Below are positions 18,313-28,115 of a stretch of DNA of 64,000 bases, one piece after another. The translations under genes and the position numbers were made by a program. Positions within the stretch are counted from its first letter, which is position 1. Each line of letters starts with the position of its first letter. The DNA is from Roseateles aquatilis (GTDB taxonomy: Bacteria; Pseudomonadota; Gammaproteobacteria; Burkholderiales; Burkholderiaceae_C), in the NCBI RefSeq assembly GCF_002205645.1, contig NZ_NIOF01000001.1, positions 62,001 through 126,000 on the forward strand, in the 5' to 3' direction. A model generated the notes under the pieces. It saw only the letters and a list, made by a program, of their open reading frames with translations, had not been told where the DNA came from and made no database searches.

Positions 18313-19652
18313 GCGCCTCACCAGGGAAGTCGGCGCCGCCCGCGACGCCCGCCCCGTCGGCATCGGACGGCGGCTTGAAAGGCTTCCTTCGGTCGGCGGG
18401 CCGGCGCCTCGGGCGCGCGCTGGGCGACACGCTCGCGCGGCGCATCTTCCTCCTGCTGTGGGTCACGCTGGTGGCGGCGCAGGCGCTGGCCATCGGCATC
18501 GTGACCTGGGTCCGGGGCGACTTCATGGTCTACCGCGTGCCGGCCGCGCCCAGCCTGCCGCCGATACCCGGCCTGATGCGCGGTCCTCGTCCGGACCTGC
18601 CGCCGCGCAGTCCCAGCGACGCGCCGGGCGACGACCGCGCCGGTCCGGACTTCAACCGCCCGCACGCTCGCTTCGGCCACGAGTTCCGCGACGCGCCGCT
18701 GCCCGGCGACATGGTCGGCGAGCCCGGTCCCGACTTCCGTCCGATGCCGCAGGCCAGGCTTCCGGGGTTCCGCGGCATCACGACGAAGGAGTTGATGCTG
18801 GACTACGGCATCCGCCTGCTCGTCACCGGCCTGGCGGCGTGGCTGGCCTCGCGCTGGCTGGCGCGGCCGATGCGGGACCTGGTGCGGGCGTCGCAGGCGC
18901 TCGGACAGTCCCTGCATCAGCAGGAGAAGCTGCCGCTGCTCGACGAGCAGCGCGGCACGCTGGAGGTTCGCGAGTCCGCGCAGGTCTTCAACGCGATGGC
19001 GCGGCAACTGCGCCGCCAGTTCAACGAACGCGGGCTGATGGTCGCCGCCATCTCCCACGACCTGCGCACGCCGCTGACGCGCCTGCGCATGCGGCTGGAA
19101 ACACTGGACATCGAGGAGATCCAGCGCCAACGCTCGGTGGAGGACATCCACGAGATGAATGCGCTGGTGGACGCGGTGATGGAGCTGTTCCGCGGCGACG
19201 GGCCGGCCTCCGCCGAGCCGCTGCAGGACCTGGACCTCCATGCGCTGGCGCAGGCGATAACGGACGACCTGCTTGAACAGCACCGGCCCGTGAGCCTCGC
19301 CGGCGGCCACGAGCCGGTGCTGGCCAAGGGCCAGCCGATGGCGCTGCGGCGCATCGTCGACAACCTGGTCGGCAATGCGCTGCGCTACGGTGGGCGCGCC
19401 GACATCAGCGTGGGACGCGACGCGCAAGGCGCCTGGCTGCGGGTCGCGGACACGGGGCCAGGCATCCCGGAGGCACAACTGGAAGCCGTGTTCCAGCCGT
19501 TCTTCCGGCTCGATGAATCCCGCAACCGCCACACCGGCGGCGCGGGCCTGGGGCTCTACATCGCACGGGAACTGGCGCTGCGGCAGAAGGGCTCGCTCGT
19601 GCTGTCGAACCGTCCGGAGGGCGGGTTGGTGGCGGAGCTGCGACTGGGCTGA
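18309..19652 (+). CDS. Sensor histidine kinase (EnvZ-like)
   Basis: Inner-membrane kinase partner of the upstream regulator, 447 aa if translation starts at the TTG at 18309-18311, which overlaps the regulator stop. A TTG further in (about 18375) is an alternative. TM1 is about residues 45-67. The periplasmic part (about 70-158) is rich in Pro, Arg, Asp and Gly with little hydrophobic core. TM2 is about 162-183, then comes a HAMP-like segment starting at RWLARPMRDLVRA. Phospho-acceptor His250 lies in AAISHDLRTPLTRLR. The ATPase domain has DNLVGNALRYGG (N box), DTGPGIP (G1) and GGAGLGLYIA (G2). Confidence 0.9.
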   Translation: MSASPGKSAPPATPAPSASDGGLKGFLRSAGRRLGRALGDTLARRIFLLLWVTLVAAQALAIGIVTWVRGDFMVYRVPAAPSLPPIPGLMRGPRPDLPPRSPSDAPGDDRAGPDFNRPHARFGHEFRDAPLPGDMVGEPGPDFRPMPQARLPGFRGITTKELMLDYGIRLLVTGLAAWLASRWLARPMRDLVRASQALGQSLHQQEKLPLLDEQRGTLEVRESAQVFNAMARQLRRQFNERGLMVAAISHDLRTPLTRLRMRLETLDIEEIQRQRSVEDIHEMNALVDAVMELFRGDGPASAEPLQDLDLHALAQAITDDLLEQHRPVSLAGGHEPVLAKGQPMALRRIVDNLVGNALRYGGRADISVGRDAQGAWLRVADTGPGIPEAQLEAVFQPFFRLDESRNRHTGGAGLGLYIARELALRQKGSLVLSNRPEGGLVAELRLG

Positions 19653-19681
19653 AGTGCGTCAGCCTTCCATGCGGCAGCCGC

Positions 19682-19756
19682 TGTGCCAGATCCCTGCTCA
19701 CGGTCCGTGTGCCAGTCCGCGGGCTGATCGGCCTGCCGATCCATGTGCCAGTCCGC
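19682..19756. repeat. Three imperfect direct repeats, TGTGCCAGTCCGC type
   Basis: TGTGCCAGTCCGC occurs at 19708-19720 and 19744-19756 (36 bases apart), with a weaker copy TGTGCCAGATCC at 19682. They lie in the 202-base gap between the convergent kinase and patatin genes. No gene is supported in the gap. Confidence 0.5.
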
Positions 19757-19854
19757 AGTCCGTGCGCCGGTCGGTGTGCGGATCGGTGCGCGGGCCCCGT
19801 CGACGGCACGCCTGACGCGAGGCGCCACCCGGCGGACGATGCCCGGCGCCTCGG

Positions 19855-21153
19855 TCAGGCGACCAGACGCGGTGGCCCGGGAGGATTCGGCGGTATCTGC
19901 AACGCGAAGCCCCCGGCCCGCCGGCGCATCGCGGCCGGATCGACCTGCGGCGCCTGGGCCGGCCAGTCGAAGAACTTCTGGATCTCGCTGCGGCGCGCCA
20001 AGGTATCGGCCATGCCCAGTGTGATCAGCTCGTTGGTGTACTCGGGCTCGAAGAGCAGATAGCTGACCAGCGCCGAGCCGCTCGCATTGGCGCCCTCCCC
20101 GGACACGCCCACGCTGCGCAGCATCGCGCGGATCGGCGGCGGCAACGCGCCCTGGTGCTCCGCGGCGAGCGAATCGAGCGGCCGGCTGGGTGCGATCACC
20201 AGCGCCTCGATCGGCTTGAGCGGCGTGTTGCGCAGGGCCTCCTCGGGCAACAGCGCCAACGTGCTGTTGATGCGCTTGAGCCGCTCGATGTCGACCGCCA
20301 GGGCATCCAGGAAGATGTTGGACAGCGCGTGCCCGGCGATCTGCGCCAGGCTGGGGTGGCCGGTCGGCGTCGGTCCGTGATGGCCCTCGCCGCCGCTCTC
20401 GTGCATGCGGCCGGCGCCGATCACCAGCACCTTCTCCGCGCCCAGATGCACCGCCGGCGAGATCGGCGCCGTCTGCCGCATCGAGCCGTCGCCGAACCAT
20501 TCCACCTGCCCGGAGAGCTCCAGCGGCTCGGCCGGAAAGATGAACGGGATCGCGGAGGACGCGATCAGGTGCTCTATCGACAGCCGCGGCGTGCGCACCG
20601 CCAGCCGCTGCGTGCGCACCCACGGCTCGCGCTGCTGATGCGTCTGGTAGAAGGTGACGTGGTGCCCGGACGTGTAGCTGGACCCGGTCACCGCGAGCGC
20701 ATCCAGATGGCCCTGCGCCAGCATGTCGTCCAGCCGGTCCAGCTTGATCCACTGAGCCAGCAGGCCGCGCAAGGGCGTGTTGTCCAGCAGGCTGCGCGGT
20801 CGGGTCCTGCGCCACCGGTTCAGCGCCCAGCCCACGCTCATCATCGTCAACCAGCGGGCACCCGACCGGATGACGCCGAACGAATCGGCCGCGTAGACCT
20901 GCTCGGCATGGATGTTCTGCCAGATGTACATCAGGCCGTCGACGGCGGAACAGAAGTCGTCCGCCTGACAGGCCAGCGTCGCCGCGTTGATCGCGCCGGC
21001 CGAGGTGCCGGAGATGACCTGGAAGGGGTTGTCGCCCGTTGTGCACGCATCCCGCCGCAACTGCGCGATCGCAGCCAGCACGCCGACCTGGTAGGCGGCG
21101 CGCGCTCCTCCCCCCGTGAGGATCAGGCCGGTCTTGGGCTTGACGTCCATCAT
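19855..21153 (-). CDS. Patatin-like phospholipase
   Basis: Probable lipid acyl hydrolase with a Ser-Asp dyad, 432 aa from the ATG at 21151-21153 (MMDVKPKTGLILTGGGARAA); the open frame begins eight residues earlier. Seen: oxyanion loop TGGGARAAYQVG, nucleophile Ser51 in GTSAG, and the catalytic Asp in FGDGSMRQTAP. No signal peptide. The C-terminal 100 residues (after LRNTPLKPIEAL) are the longer tail seen in bacterial patatins and end near QIPPNPPGPPRLVA. It faces the kinase gene and is followed upstream by dnaE on the same strand, 191 bases away. Confidence 0.9.
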   Translation of the reverse strand: MMDVKPKTGLILTGGGARAAYQVGVLAAIAQLRRDACTTGDNPFQVISGTSAGAINAATLACQADDFCSAVDGLMYIWQNIHAEQVYAADSFGVIRSGARWLTMMSVGWALNRWRRTRPRSLLDNTPLRGLLAQWIKLDRLDDMLAQGHLDALAVTGSSYTSGHHVTFYQTHQQREPWVRTQRLAVRTPRLSIEHLIASSAIPFIFPAEPLELSGQVEWFGDGSMRQTAPISPAVHLGAEKVLVIGAGRMHESGGEGHHGPTPTGHPSLAQIAGHALSNIFLDALAVDIERLKRINSTLALLPEEALRNTPLKPIEALVIAPSRPLDSLAAEHQGALPPPIRAMLRSVGVSGEGANASGSALVSYLLFEPEYTNELITLGMADTLARRSEIQKFFDWPAQAPQVDPAAMRRRAGGFALQIPPNPPGPPRLVA

Positions 21154-21344
21154 GGGCGGCAGCTTACGCCTGCACACCCCAATGAGTCATGGGAAATGCC
21201 CCCGCCAAACGGGGGATGGCGGGATCTCCTTCGCCCCCTATGGCGCTACTCAGCGCCGTTCACATCCGGTGCTGACGGAGAGGACGCGGCCGTTGTCGGG
21301 GGATTCTGAGGTTGGAGACCCATCGGAGCGGGGGATGCCCCCGA

Positions 21345-24300
21345 TCACCCACCCGCGTCGTACACGATCTCCGCCGGCGCCAGCTTCTCCATGGCCTCGT
21401 CGCTGGGCCAGAACTTGCCCGCGCCGCCCAGGCCGAGTTCCGCCACCGCGCCGTCGCGGCGGATCGGGATGCGCAGTTCCAGGCCCTGGCTGAGCACGCC
21501 CTGCTCCGTCTCGACGCGCTTGGCTGGCCAACTGCGGATCAGCTCCAGCACGGCCGCCGCCGGCAGGTTGGGCGCCGTGCGCAGGTAGCGGCCGAAACGC
21601 GCCCGCGCCGCCGCCAGGCCGAAGACCTGCTGCACGTTCATCCGCAGACCGCCGGAGAACCGGTCGTTCTGCACCTTGCCGACGGCGATGATCAGCTCGT
21701 CCTCGGCCAGCAGCTCCTTGTTGGCGTTGAGCAGTTCCTCGTTGGCCACGGCCTCGATCGCGTGGGTCTTGTCGTCGATCTTGAAGATCGCCACCCGGCC
21801 GCGCTGGCCGTTGATCACGCGCATGTCGGACACGATGCCCGCCACCGTCGTCGGCTCGCGGCTGTCCTGCAGGTCGACGATGCGGCGCTTGACCATCTTG
21901 CGCAGCTCCGTCTCCGCCTGGTCGAACAGGTGGCCCGACAGGTAGAAGCCGAGCGCGGTCTTCTCCAGGCTCAGGCGCTCCTTGATGCCCCACTCGGGCA
22001 CGTCGACCAGGTCCGGCTCCGCCGTCGACGAGCCGTGCGTGTCGGCGAAGTCGAACAGGCCGCCCTGGTTGACGTTCTGCGCCAGGTTGTCCGCGTAGGT
22101 GTAGCCCAGCCCGACGCTGGCCAGCAGCCGCGCCCGGTCGGGCTGCAACTGGTCGAAGGCACCGGCCTTGATCAGCGCCTCCACCACGCGCTTGTTGACC
22201 GCCTTGCGGTCGACGCGGGCGCAGAAATCGAAGAAGCTCTTGAACGGGCCGCCCTCGGCGCGCGCGCGCACGATCGCCTCGATCGCGCCGGCGCCGGTGC
22301 CCTTGATCGCGCCCAGGCTGTAGTTGATCTTGCGCGCACGCGGCGTGGTCCCGGCCTTGCCTTCCTTGGCCACCGACCTGGAGGTGCCCTCGTCCGCGCT
22401 CATCGGCTCGAAGCGGCCGACGCCCAGGTTGATGTTGGGCGGTTCGAACTCGATGCCGAACAGCTTGGCATCGTTCATCAGCACCTTGAGCTTGTCGGTG
22501 TCGTCCGATTCGATGGTCATGTTCGCGGCGAAGAACTCCGCCGTGAAATGCACCTTGAGCCAACCCGTGTGATACGCCAGGAGCGAGTACGCGGCCGCGT
22601 GCGACTTGTTGAAGCCGTAGCCCGCGAACTTCTCCATCAGGTCGAAGACCTCGTCGGCCTTGTTCTGATCGATGCCCTTCTCGGCCGCGCCCTTGCGGAA
22701 CAGGTCGCGGTGCATGGCCATTTCCTCGGCCTTCTTCTTGCCCATCGCGCGGCGCAGCATGTCCGCGCCGCCGAGCGAGTAGCCGCCCAGCACCTGCGCG
22801 GTCTGCATCACCTGTTCCTGGTAGACCATGATGCCGTAGGTCTCGGCCAGCACCGGCTCCACCAGCGGATGCGGGTACTCCACCACCTCCTTGCCGTGCT
22901 TGCGCGCGACGAAGCTGGGGATCAGGTCCATCGGGCCCGGTCGATACAGCGCGTTCAGCGCGATCAGGTCCTCCAGGCGCGACGGTTTCGCGTCCTTGAG
23001 CATGCGCTGCATGCCGCTCGATTCGAACTGGAACACCGACTCCGTCAGACCGTCGGAAAACAGCTTGTAGGTCCGCTTGTCGTCCAGCGCGATGGTCTCG
23101 AACGCGAAGTCGGCATGCTCGGGATACCGGGCGACGATGAAGTCCTTGGCCAGCTCCAGGATGGTCAGCGTCGCCAACCCCAGGAAGTCGAACTTGACCA
23201 GGCCGATGGCCTCGACGTCGTCCTTGTCGTACTGACTGACCGCGGAGGTCGAGCCGGGCTGCTGGTACTGCGGACAGAAGTCGGTGATCTTGCCCGGCGC
23301 GATCAGCACGCCCCCGGCATGCATGCCGATCGAGCGCACCGTGCCCTCGACCCGCGCCGCCATCTCCAGCAGGCCGGCGACCTCCTCGTCCTGCTGCTCG
23401 CGCTGCTCGATCTCGGGCGACTCGTGGCGCGCGTAGACCATCTTGGCCTTGTCCGGATCGAAGTCCGGCGGCAACTTGGCCAGCGTCACCGTCTTGCCCG
23501 GGGGCGCCGGCACCAGCTTGGCGATCGAGTCGACATGGCCGAAGCCCATGCCCAGCACGCGCCCGATGTCACGCAGCGCGCCCTTGGCGGCCATCGTGCC
23601 GAAGGTGGCGATCTGGCTCACCGCCGGGCGGCCGTACTTGTCCTTGACGTACTCGATGACGCGGTCGCGGTTGCCCTGGCAGAAGTCGATGTCGAAGTCG
23701 GGCATCGAGACCCGCTCCGGGTTCAGGAAGCGCTCGAACAGCAGGTTGTACTGCAGCGGGTCCAGGTCGGTGATCAGCAGCACGTAGGCGACCAGCGAGC
23801 CCGCGCCCGACCCCCGCCCCGGGCCGACCGGGCAGCCGTTGTTCTTCGCCCAGCCGATGAAGTCGCCCACGATGAGGAAGTAGCCGGGGAAGCCCATCTT
23901 GATGATGGTCACCAGCTCGAACTCCAGCCGGTCGACGTAGCGCTGCCGCACCGCCTCGCGCTTGGCCTCGTCGGGATAGAGCAGCTTCAACCGATCCTCC
24001 AGCCCCTCGTACGAGAGCTGCCGGAAGTACTGCTCCATCGGCATCGGCTGGCCGTCGGCCTGGATCGGCGTCGGGAAGTTGGGCAGTTGCGGCTTGCCCA
24101 GCACCAGCGTCAGGCTGCAGCGCCGGGCGATCTCCACCGTGTTGGCGACGGCGCTGGGCAGGTCGGCGAAGAGCTTCTCCATCTCCGCCTGCGTCTTGAA
24201 GTACTGGCTCGGCAGGAAGCGTTTGATCCGCTTGGGGTTGGACAGCGTGTCGCCGTCGGCGACGCAGACACGCGCCTCGTGCGCCTCGAAGTCGTCCTCC

Positions 24301-24908
24301 TCCAGGAACTGGATCGGATGCGTCGCCACGACCGGCAGCTTCGCCTTCGCGGCCAGCGGCACCAGTTGGCGCAGCAGCGCCTCCTGCCCGGGCAGGCCGG
24401 CGCGCTGCAGCTCGACGTAGAAGCGGTTCGGGAAGATCGCGGACAGGCGCCGCGCCCAGTCCAGCGCGCGGGCCTCGTCGCCGGCGATCAGCGCCTGGCC
24501 GATCGGGCCGAACTGCATGCCGCCCAGGCAGATCAGCCCGGCGTTCAGCTCTTGCATCCACTCCAGCTTCAGCAGCGCCTGATTGCGCTGCACGTTCTGG
24601 ATCCAGGCGCGCGACAGCAGCTCGCTCAGGTTCAGGTAGCCCTGGTTGTCCTGCACCAGCAGCAGCACGCGGCTGGGCGGCTTGTCGCTGGAGTCCGCCT
24701 CCAGCCAGACCTCGGTGCCCAGGATGGGCTTGACGCCCTGCTTGCGGCAGGCGTTGTAGAACTTCACTCCGCCGAACAGGTTCGCCAGATCGGTCAGGCC
24801 CAGGGCGACCTGGCCGTCCTTGGCCGCGGCCTTGGCGGCGTCGTCGATGCGCAAGGTGCCGTCGACAACGGAGAACTCGGTATGGATGCGGAGATGAACG
24901 AAAGACAT
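21345..24908 (-). CDS. dnaE: DnaE, DNA polymerase III subunit alpha
   Basis: Replicative polymerase catalytic subunit, 1187 aa, in the usual range for proteobacterial DnaE (E. coli 1160). Start chosen at the ATG at 24906-24908 (MSFVHLRIHTEFSVVDGTLR), the standard N-terminus of the PHP domain; the frame stays open 350 codons further upstream as an antisense shadow. Polymerase catalytic acids lie in MPDFDIDFCQGNRDRVIEYV. Other segments seen: GPGRGSGAGSLVAY, LGLATLTILE, GPMDLIPSFVARKHG, YQEQVMQTAQVLGGYSLGGAD (fingers), NKSHAAAYSLLAYHTGWLK. An OB-fold region follows (VAGIVSDMRVINGQRGRVAI). It is divergent from the cyclophilin gene, with an 87-base gap. Confidence 0.97.
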   Translation of the reverse strand: MSFVHLRIHTEFSVVDGTLRIDDAAKAAAKDGQVALGLTDLANLFGGVKFYNACRKQGVKPILGTEVWLEADSSDKPPSRVLLLVQDNQGYLNLSELLSRAWIQNVQRNQALLKLEWMQELNAGLICLGGMQFGPIGQALIAGDEARALDWARRLSAIFPNRFYVELQRAGLPGQEALLRQLVPLAAKAKLPVVATHPIQFLEEDDFEAHEARVCVADGDTLSNPKRIKRFLPSQYFKTQAEMEKLFADLPSAVANTVEIARRCSLTLVLGKPQLPNFPTPIQADGQPMPMEQYFRQLSYEGLEDRLKLLYPDEAKREAVRQRYVDRLEFELVTIIKMGFPGYFLIVGDFIGWAKNNGCPVGPGRGSGAGSLVAYVLLITDLDPLQYNLLFERFLNPERVSMPDFDIDFCQGNRDRVIEYVKDKYGRPAVSQIATFGTMAAKGALRDIGRVLGMGFGHVDSIAKLVPAPPGKTVTLAKLPPDFDPDKAKMVYARHESPEIEQREQQDEEVAGLLEMAARVEGTVRSIGMHAGGVLIAPGKITDFCPQYQQPGSTSAVSQYDKDDVEAIGLVKFDFLGLATLTILELAKDFIVARYPEHADFAFETIALDDKRTYKLFSDGLTESVFQFESSGMQRMLKDAKPSRLEDLIALNALYRPGPMDLIPSFVARKHGKEVVEYPHPLVEPVLAETYGIMVYQEQVMQTAQVLGGYSLGGADMLRRAMGKKKAEEMAMHRDLFRKGAAEKGIDQNKADEVFDLMEKFAGYGFNKSHAAAYSLLAYHTGWLKVHFTAEFFAANMTIESDDTDKLKVLMNDAKLFGIEFEPPNINLGVGRFEPMSADEGTSRSVAKEGKAGTTPRARKINYSLGAIKGTGAGAIEAIVRARAEGGPFKSFFDFCARVDRKAVNKRVVEALIKAGAFDQLQPDRARLLASVGLGYTYADNLAQNVNQGGLFDFADTHGSSTAEPDLVDVPEWGIKERLSLEKTALGFYLSGHLFDQAETELRKMVKRRIVDLQDSREPTTVAGIVSDMRVINGQRGRVAIFKIDDKTHAIEAVANEELLNANKELLAEDELIIAVGKVQNDRFSGGLRMNVQQVFGLAAARARFGRYLRTAPNLPAAAVLELIRSWPAKRVETEQGVLSQGLELRIPIRRDGAVAELGLGGAGKFWPSDEAMEKLAPAEIVYDAGG

Positions 24909-24995
24909 GGGCGGGATTGTAGGGATGCGAGGCCGGGTGACCGGGCAAGGCCGGGCGCTATGCTGCACTCCCATCGAACACTCCGGAGCGGATGG

Positions 24996-26048
24996 ATGAA
25001 GACCCTGCCCCTGCTGGCCACGATGGCCGCGATCGCCGCGCTGACGCTGAGCGCCCCCTTGCCGTCGATCGCCGCCGACGCCGCGCCGGCTCCCGCCGCG
25101 CAGAAGCCGGCGGCCAAGCCCGCCGCCAAGGCAGGCGCCCGCGCGGCCGCCAAGCCGGCGCGCTCCACCGCCGACATCATCGCCACCGCCCCCGCCGCGG
25201 ACTGGCGTGACGTGGACCCGGACAACCTGCTGCTGATGACGCTGCCGCAGGGTCAGGTCTTCATCGAACTGGCGCCGCGTTTCGCGCCGGCCCACGTCGA
25301 CAACATCCGCGCGCTGGCCCGCGGCGGTTATTACGACGGGCTGGCCATCGTGCGGGTGCAGGACAACTTCGTCACCCAATGGGGCGACCCGAACGCCGAT
25401 GACGAGGACGCCGGCATCAAGGGCAAGGCCAAGCCCTTCCCCACCGGCGCCAAGGATCATCTGCCGGCCGAGTTCTCCATCCCGCTCAAGGGCGTGCCGC
25501 TGACGGTTTTGCCCGATGTCGACGGCTGGGCGCCGCGCGCCGGCCAGGTGGACGGCTTCCCCGCCGCCGCCGACCCCAGGACCGGCCGCGCCTGGCTGGC
25601 GCATTGCTACGGCAGTGTCGGCGCCGGCCGCGGCAACGCGGTCGACTCCAGCACCGGCGCCGAGCTCTACGCCGTCATCGGCCACGCGCCGCGCGGCCTG
25701 GACCTGAACATCACCGTCGTCGGCCGCGTGCTCAGGGGCATGGAGTTCCTGTCCTCGCTGCCGCGCGGCGGCGCGACCATGGGCTTCTACGACAAGCCCG
25801 AGCAACGGCTGGGCATCGAACGCGTGGCGCTGGCCTCGGCGCTGCCGCCGGACGAGCGGCCGGCGCTGCAGGTGCTGCGCACCGACACCCGCACCTGGCA
25901 GGAACTGCTGGAGGCGCGCCGGCACCGCGGCGGCTGGTTCGTGCACAGCCCGGAGCACACCGACGTCTGCACCGCCGCCGCGCCGGTGCGCACGCGACCG
26001 GTGGACGTCAAACTCAACGAGCCCAAATCGCCGGCGGTCAAGTCCTGA
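24996..26048 (+). CDS. Exported cyclophilin-type peptidyl-prolyl isomerase
   Basis: Periplasmic cis-trans proline isomerase, 350 aa. Start at the ATG at 24996-24998. Signal peptide about residues 1-28 ([20 protein letters not shown], ending SIAADA), followed by an Ala/Pro/Lys linker to about residue 60. The cyclophilin fold is recognisable from [32 protein letters not shown] and [12 protein letters not shown], with a later [29 protein letters not shown] segment. Some canonical residues of the CsA-binding pocket differ, and a long insertion ([17 protein letters not shown]) is present, so catalytic efficiency is uncertain. It stands alone, divergent from dnaE. Confidence 0.85.
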   Translation: MKTLPLLATMAAIAALTLSAPLPSIAADAAPAPAAQKPAAKPAAKAGARAAAKPARSTADIIATAPAADWRDVDPDNLLLMTLPQGQVFIELAPRFAPAHVDNIRALARGGYYDGLAIVRVQDNFVTQWGDPNADDEDAGIKGKAKPFPTGAKDHLPAEFSIPLKGVPLTVLPDVDGWAPRAGQVDGFPAAADPRTGRAWLAHCYGSVGAGRGNAVDSSTGAELYAVIGHAPRGLDLNITVVGRVLRGMEFLSSLPRGGATMGFYDKPEQRLGIERVALASALPPDERPALQVLRTDTRTWQELLEARRHRGGWFVHSPEHTDVCTAAAPVRTRPVDVKLNEPKSPAVKS

Positions 26049-26149
26049 ACGCCTGCGCGGGCGCCGGCGCGGTCCGGCCAGCGCCCCGACGCGGCCTACA
26101 ATTGCCGGCTTTCGCTGATCCCAGGCGGGCCCGAACCCGCAGCGCCGGC

Positions 26150-26977
26150 ATGACCAGTCCCGCCTCGCCCGAGCCCGCCCCGGCCTCCGTCCTCAACATC
26201 TCCTGCTACCTGTTCGTCGCCATCGAAGCGCCGCACGCGTTGCGGGATGCGCTGCACGAGCGCGCGCTGGCGCTCGGCCTGCGGGGCACGGTGCTGATCG
26301 CCGAGGAAGGCATCAACCTCTTCCTGGCCGGCCCCGGCGACGCGGTGCGCGCCTGGGTCGACACGCTGCGCGCCGACCCGCGCTTCGCCGCGCTGGCGCC
26401 CAAGGAAAGCTGGAGCGACACGGTCCCGTTCCGCAAGCTGCTGGTCAAGGTCAAGCCGGAGATCATCCGGATGAACCACCCCACCATCCGCCCCGACCAG
26501 GCGCCGCGCGCGCCCGCCCTGCCCGCCGCGACGCTGCGCCGCTGGCTGGACCAGGGGCATGACGACGACGGCCGGCCGGTGGTGACGCTGGACACGCGCA
26601 ACGCCTTCGAGGTCGACGTCGGCGCCTTCGACGGCGCGATCGACTGGCGCATCACCAAGTTCAGCGAGTTTCCCGAGGCCGTCCAGGCCCATCGGGCCGA
26701 GCTGGCCGGCAAGACGGTGGTCAGCTACTGCACCGGCGGCATCCGCTGCGAGAAGGCCGCGCTCTACCTGGAACAGCAGGACCTGGACGCCAAGGTCTAT
26801 CAGCTCGAGGGCGGCATCCTGAAGTACTTCGAGGAAGTCGGCGGCGCCCATTACCACGGCGACTGCTTCGTGTTCGACGAGCGCCGCGCGCTGGACCCGG
26901 CGCTGGCGCCGTCCGACGTCGAGCCCGCCGCCGACGCGCTGGGCCTGGCCGCGGCGCTGGCGCCCAAGGCCGCCTGA
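26150..26977 (+). CDS. trhO: TrhO, tRNA uridine(34) hydroxylase (rhodanese family, YceA-like)
   Basis: Oxygen-dependent hydroxylation of U34 in tRNA, the first step to cmo5U-type wobble modification. 275 aa from the ATG at 26150-26152. The N-terminal acylphosphatase-like domain ([19 protein letters not shown] to [12 protein letters not shown]) is followed by a rhodanese domain with [20 protein letters not shown] and the active Cys loop [25 protein letters not shown] and the final GDCFVFDER segment are family hallmarks. The E. coli protein is longer (about 350 aa) because of a C-terminal Cys-containing extension, which is absent here, as in many betaproteobacteria. The hydrolase gene begins 44 bases downstream. 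Confidence 0.92.
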   Translation: MTSPASPEPAPASVLNISCYLFVAIEAPHALRDALHERALALGLRGTVLIAEEGINLFLAGPGDAVRAWVDTLRADPRFAALAPKESWSDTVPFRKLLVKVKPEIIRMNHPTIRPDQAPRAPALPAATLRRWLDQGHDDDGRPVVTLDTRNAFEVDVGAFDGAIDWRITKFSEFPEAVQAHRAELAGKTVVSYCTGGIRCEKAALYLEQQDLDAKVYQLEGGILKYFEEVGGAHYHGDCFVFDERRALDPALAPSDVEPAADALGLAAALAPKAA

Positions 26978-27021
26978 GCCCCCCCGCCACGTTGCACGAT
27001 GCGCCGCAGCCCCTCCCGCGC

Positions 27022-27996
27022 ATGATCGAACGCCCCACCCTCGGCGCCCGGCTGATGAAGCTGCTGGGCCTGGCCGTGCTCGCCACGGCGATCCTGGCGA
27101 TGGCCTTCCGCGCACCGGACCGATCGCTGGAGAGCCTGGTGGCGCGCTGGGCGCCCCCGCCGTCGGACTTCATCGAGCTGAAGCTGCCCGGCGGTCAGAC
27201 CCAGTTGGTCCATCTCCGCGACGAGGGTCCGCGGACCGACACCACCCCCATCGTGCTGCTGCACGGCACCGCCTCCAGCCTGCACACCTGGGAAGGCTGG
27301 GTGAAGACGCTGAGCGCCACGCGCCGGGTGATCACGATCGATCTGCCGGGGTTCGGGCTCACCGGACCGTCGTCCGTAGGCGATTACAGCGACGATGCCT
27401 ATGGCCTGTTCCTGCAAACGCTGCTGAGCGAGTTGCAAATCAGCCGCATGGTGCTTGGCGGCAACTCGATGGGGGGCGCCATCGCCTGGCAGTACGCGGC
27501 GCGGCATCCGCGGCAGGTGGCCGCGCTGATCCTCGTCGACGCCGGCGGGCTGGACGTGCCCGGCGACGCGCTGCCTGGCGCCTTGCCGATACCGCCCTGG
27601 CGCGTGGTGCACGAGCTGGCCGGCGTCTTCCTGCCGCGCCCGCTGGTGGACCGCGCCGTGCGCGAGGTCTACGGCGACCCGTCCCGCGTCAGCGCGGCCG
27701 TGGTGGACCGGTACTTCGAGCTGACGCTGCGCGAGGGCAACCGCGCGGCGCTGGCGCAGCGTCTGTCGCAACGCCAGCCCGGCCGATACGCCGCGCTGCT
27801 GCCCGCCATCCAGGCTCCGACGCTGATCCTGTGGGGCGGCAAGGACCGCCTGATCCCGCCCGCCGCGGCCGAGGTTTTCCACCGCGCCATCCCGCGCAGC
27901 AGTGTGCAGATGTATCCCTCGCTGGGCCATGTCCCGCAGGAAGAGGACCCGGCGTCCACCGTCTCTACAGTCAGCACGTTTTTGCACTCTCTTTAA
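27022..27996 (+). CDS. Alpha/beta hydrolase
   Basis: Membrane-anchored or exported serine hydrolase of unknown substrate, 324 aa from the ATG at 27022 (a TTG at 26992 extends the frame by ten residues). A single hydrophobic helix at about 12-29 precedes the hydrolase fold. Seen: oxyanion HGTASSLHTW, nucleophile Ser149 in GGNSMGG, acid Asp in LWGGKDRLIPP and His in SLGHVPQEE. Lid segments between about 185 and 240. It resembles the dienelactone/MhpC-like group, but no specific role can be assigned. It follows trhO closely on the same strand. Confidence 0.85.
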   Translation: MIERPTLGARLMKLLGLAVLATAILAMAFRAPDRSLESLVARWAPPPSDFIELKLPGGQTQLVHLRDEGPRTDTTPIVLLHGTASSLHTWEGWVKTLSATRRVITIDLPGFGLTGPSSVGDYSDDAYGLFLQTLLSELQISRMVLGGNSMGGAIAWQYAARHPRQVAALILVDAGGLDVPGDALPGALPIPPWRVVHELAGVFLPRPLVDRAVREVYGDPSRVSAAVVDRYFELTLREGNRAALAQRLSQRQPGRYAALLPAIQAPTLILWGGKDRLIPPAAAEVFHRAIPRSSVQMYPSLGHVPQEEDPASTVSTVSTFLHSL

Positions 27997-28115
27997 CCCT
28001 GATGGCCGCCGCACGTGCGGCATTGCAACAATCCGGGCTTCGATCCGGCAATCACCGGCATCGAATCGCACCGGATCTGCGATTCCACGAATCCTGCTCA
28101 ACACAAGGAGTCTTC

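Noticed and set aside
21312-26048. Open frame of 1578 codons on plus
   Set aside because: It is antisense to dnaE over most of its length; only the last 350 codons (from 24996) match a protein, the cyclophilin.
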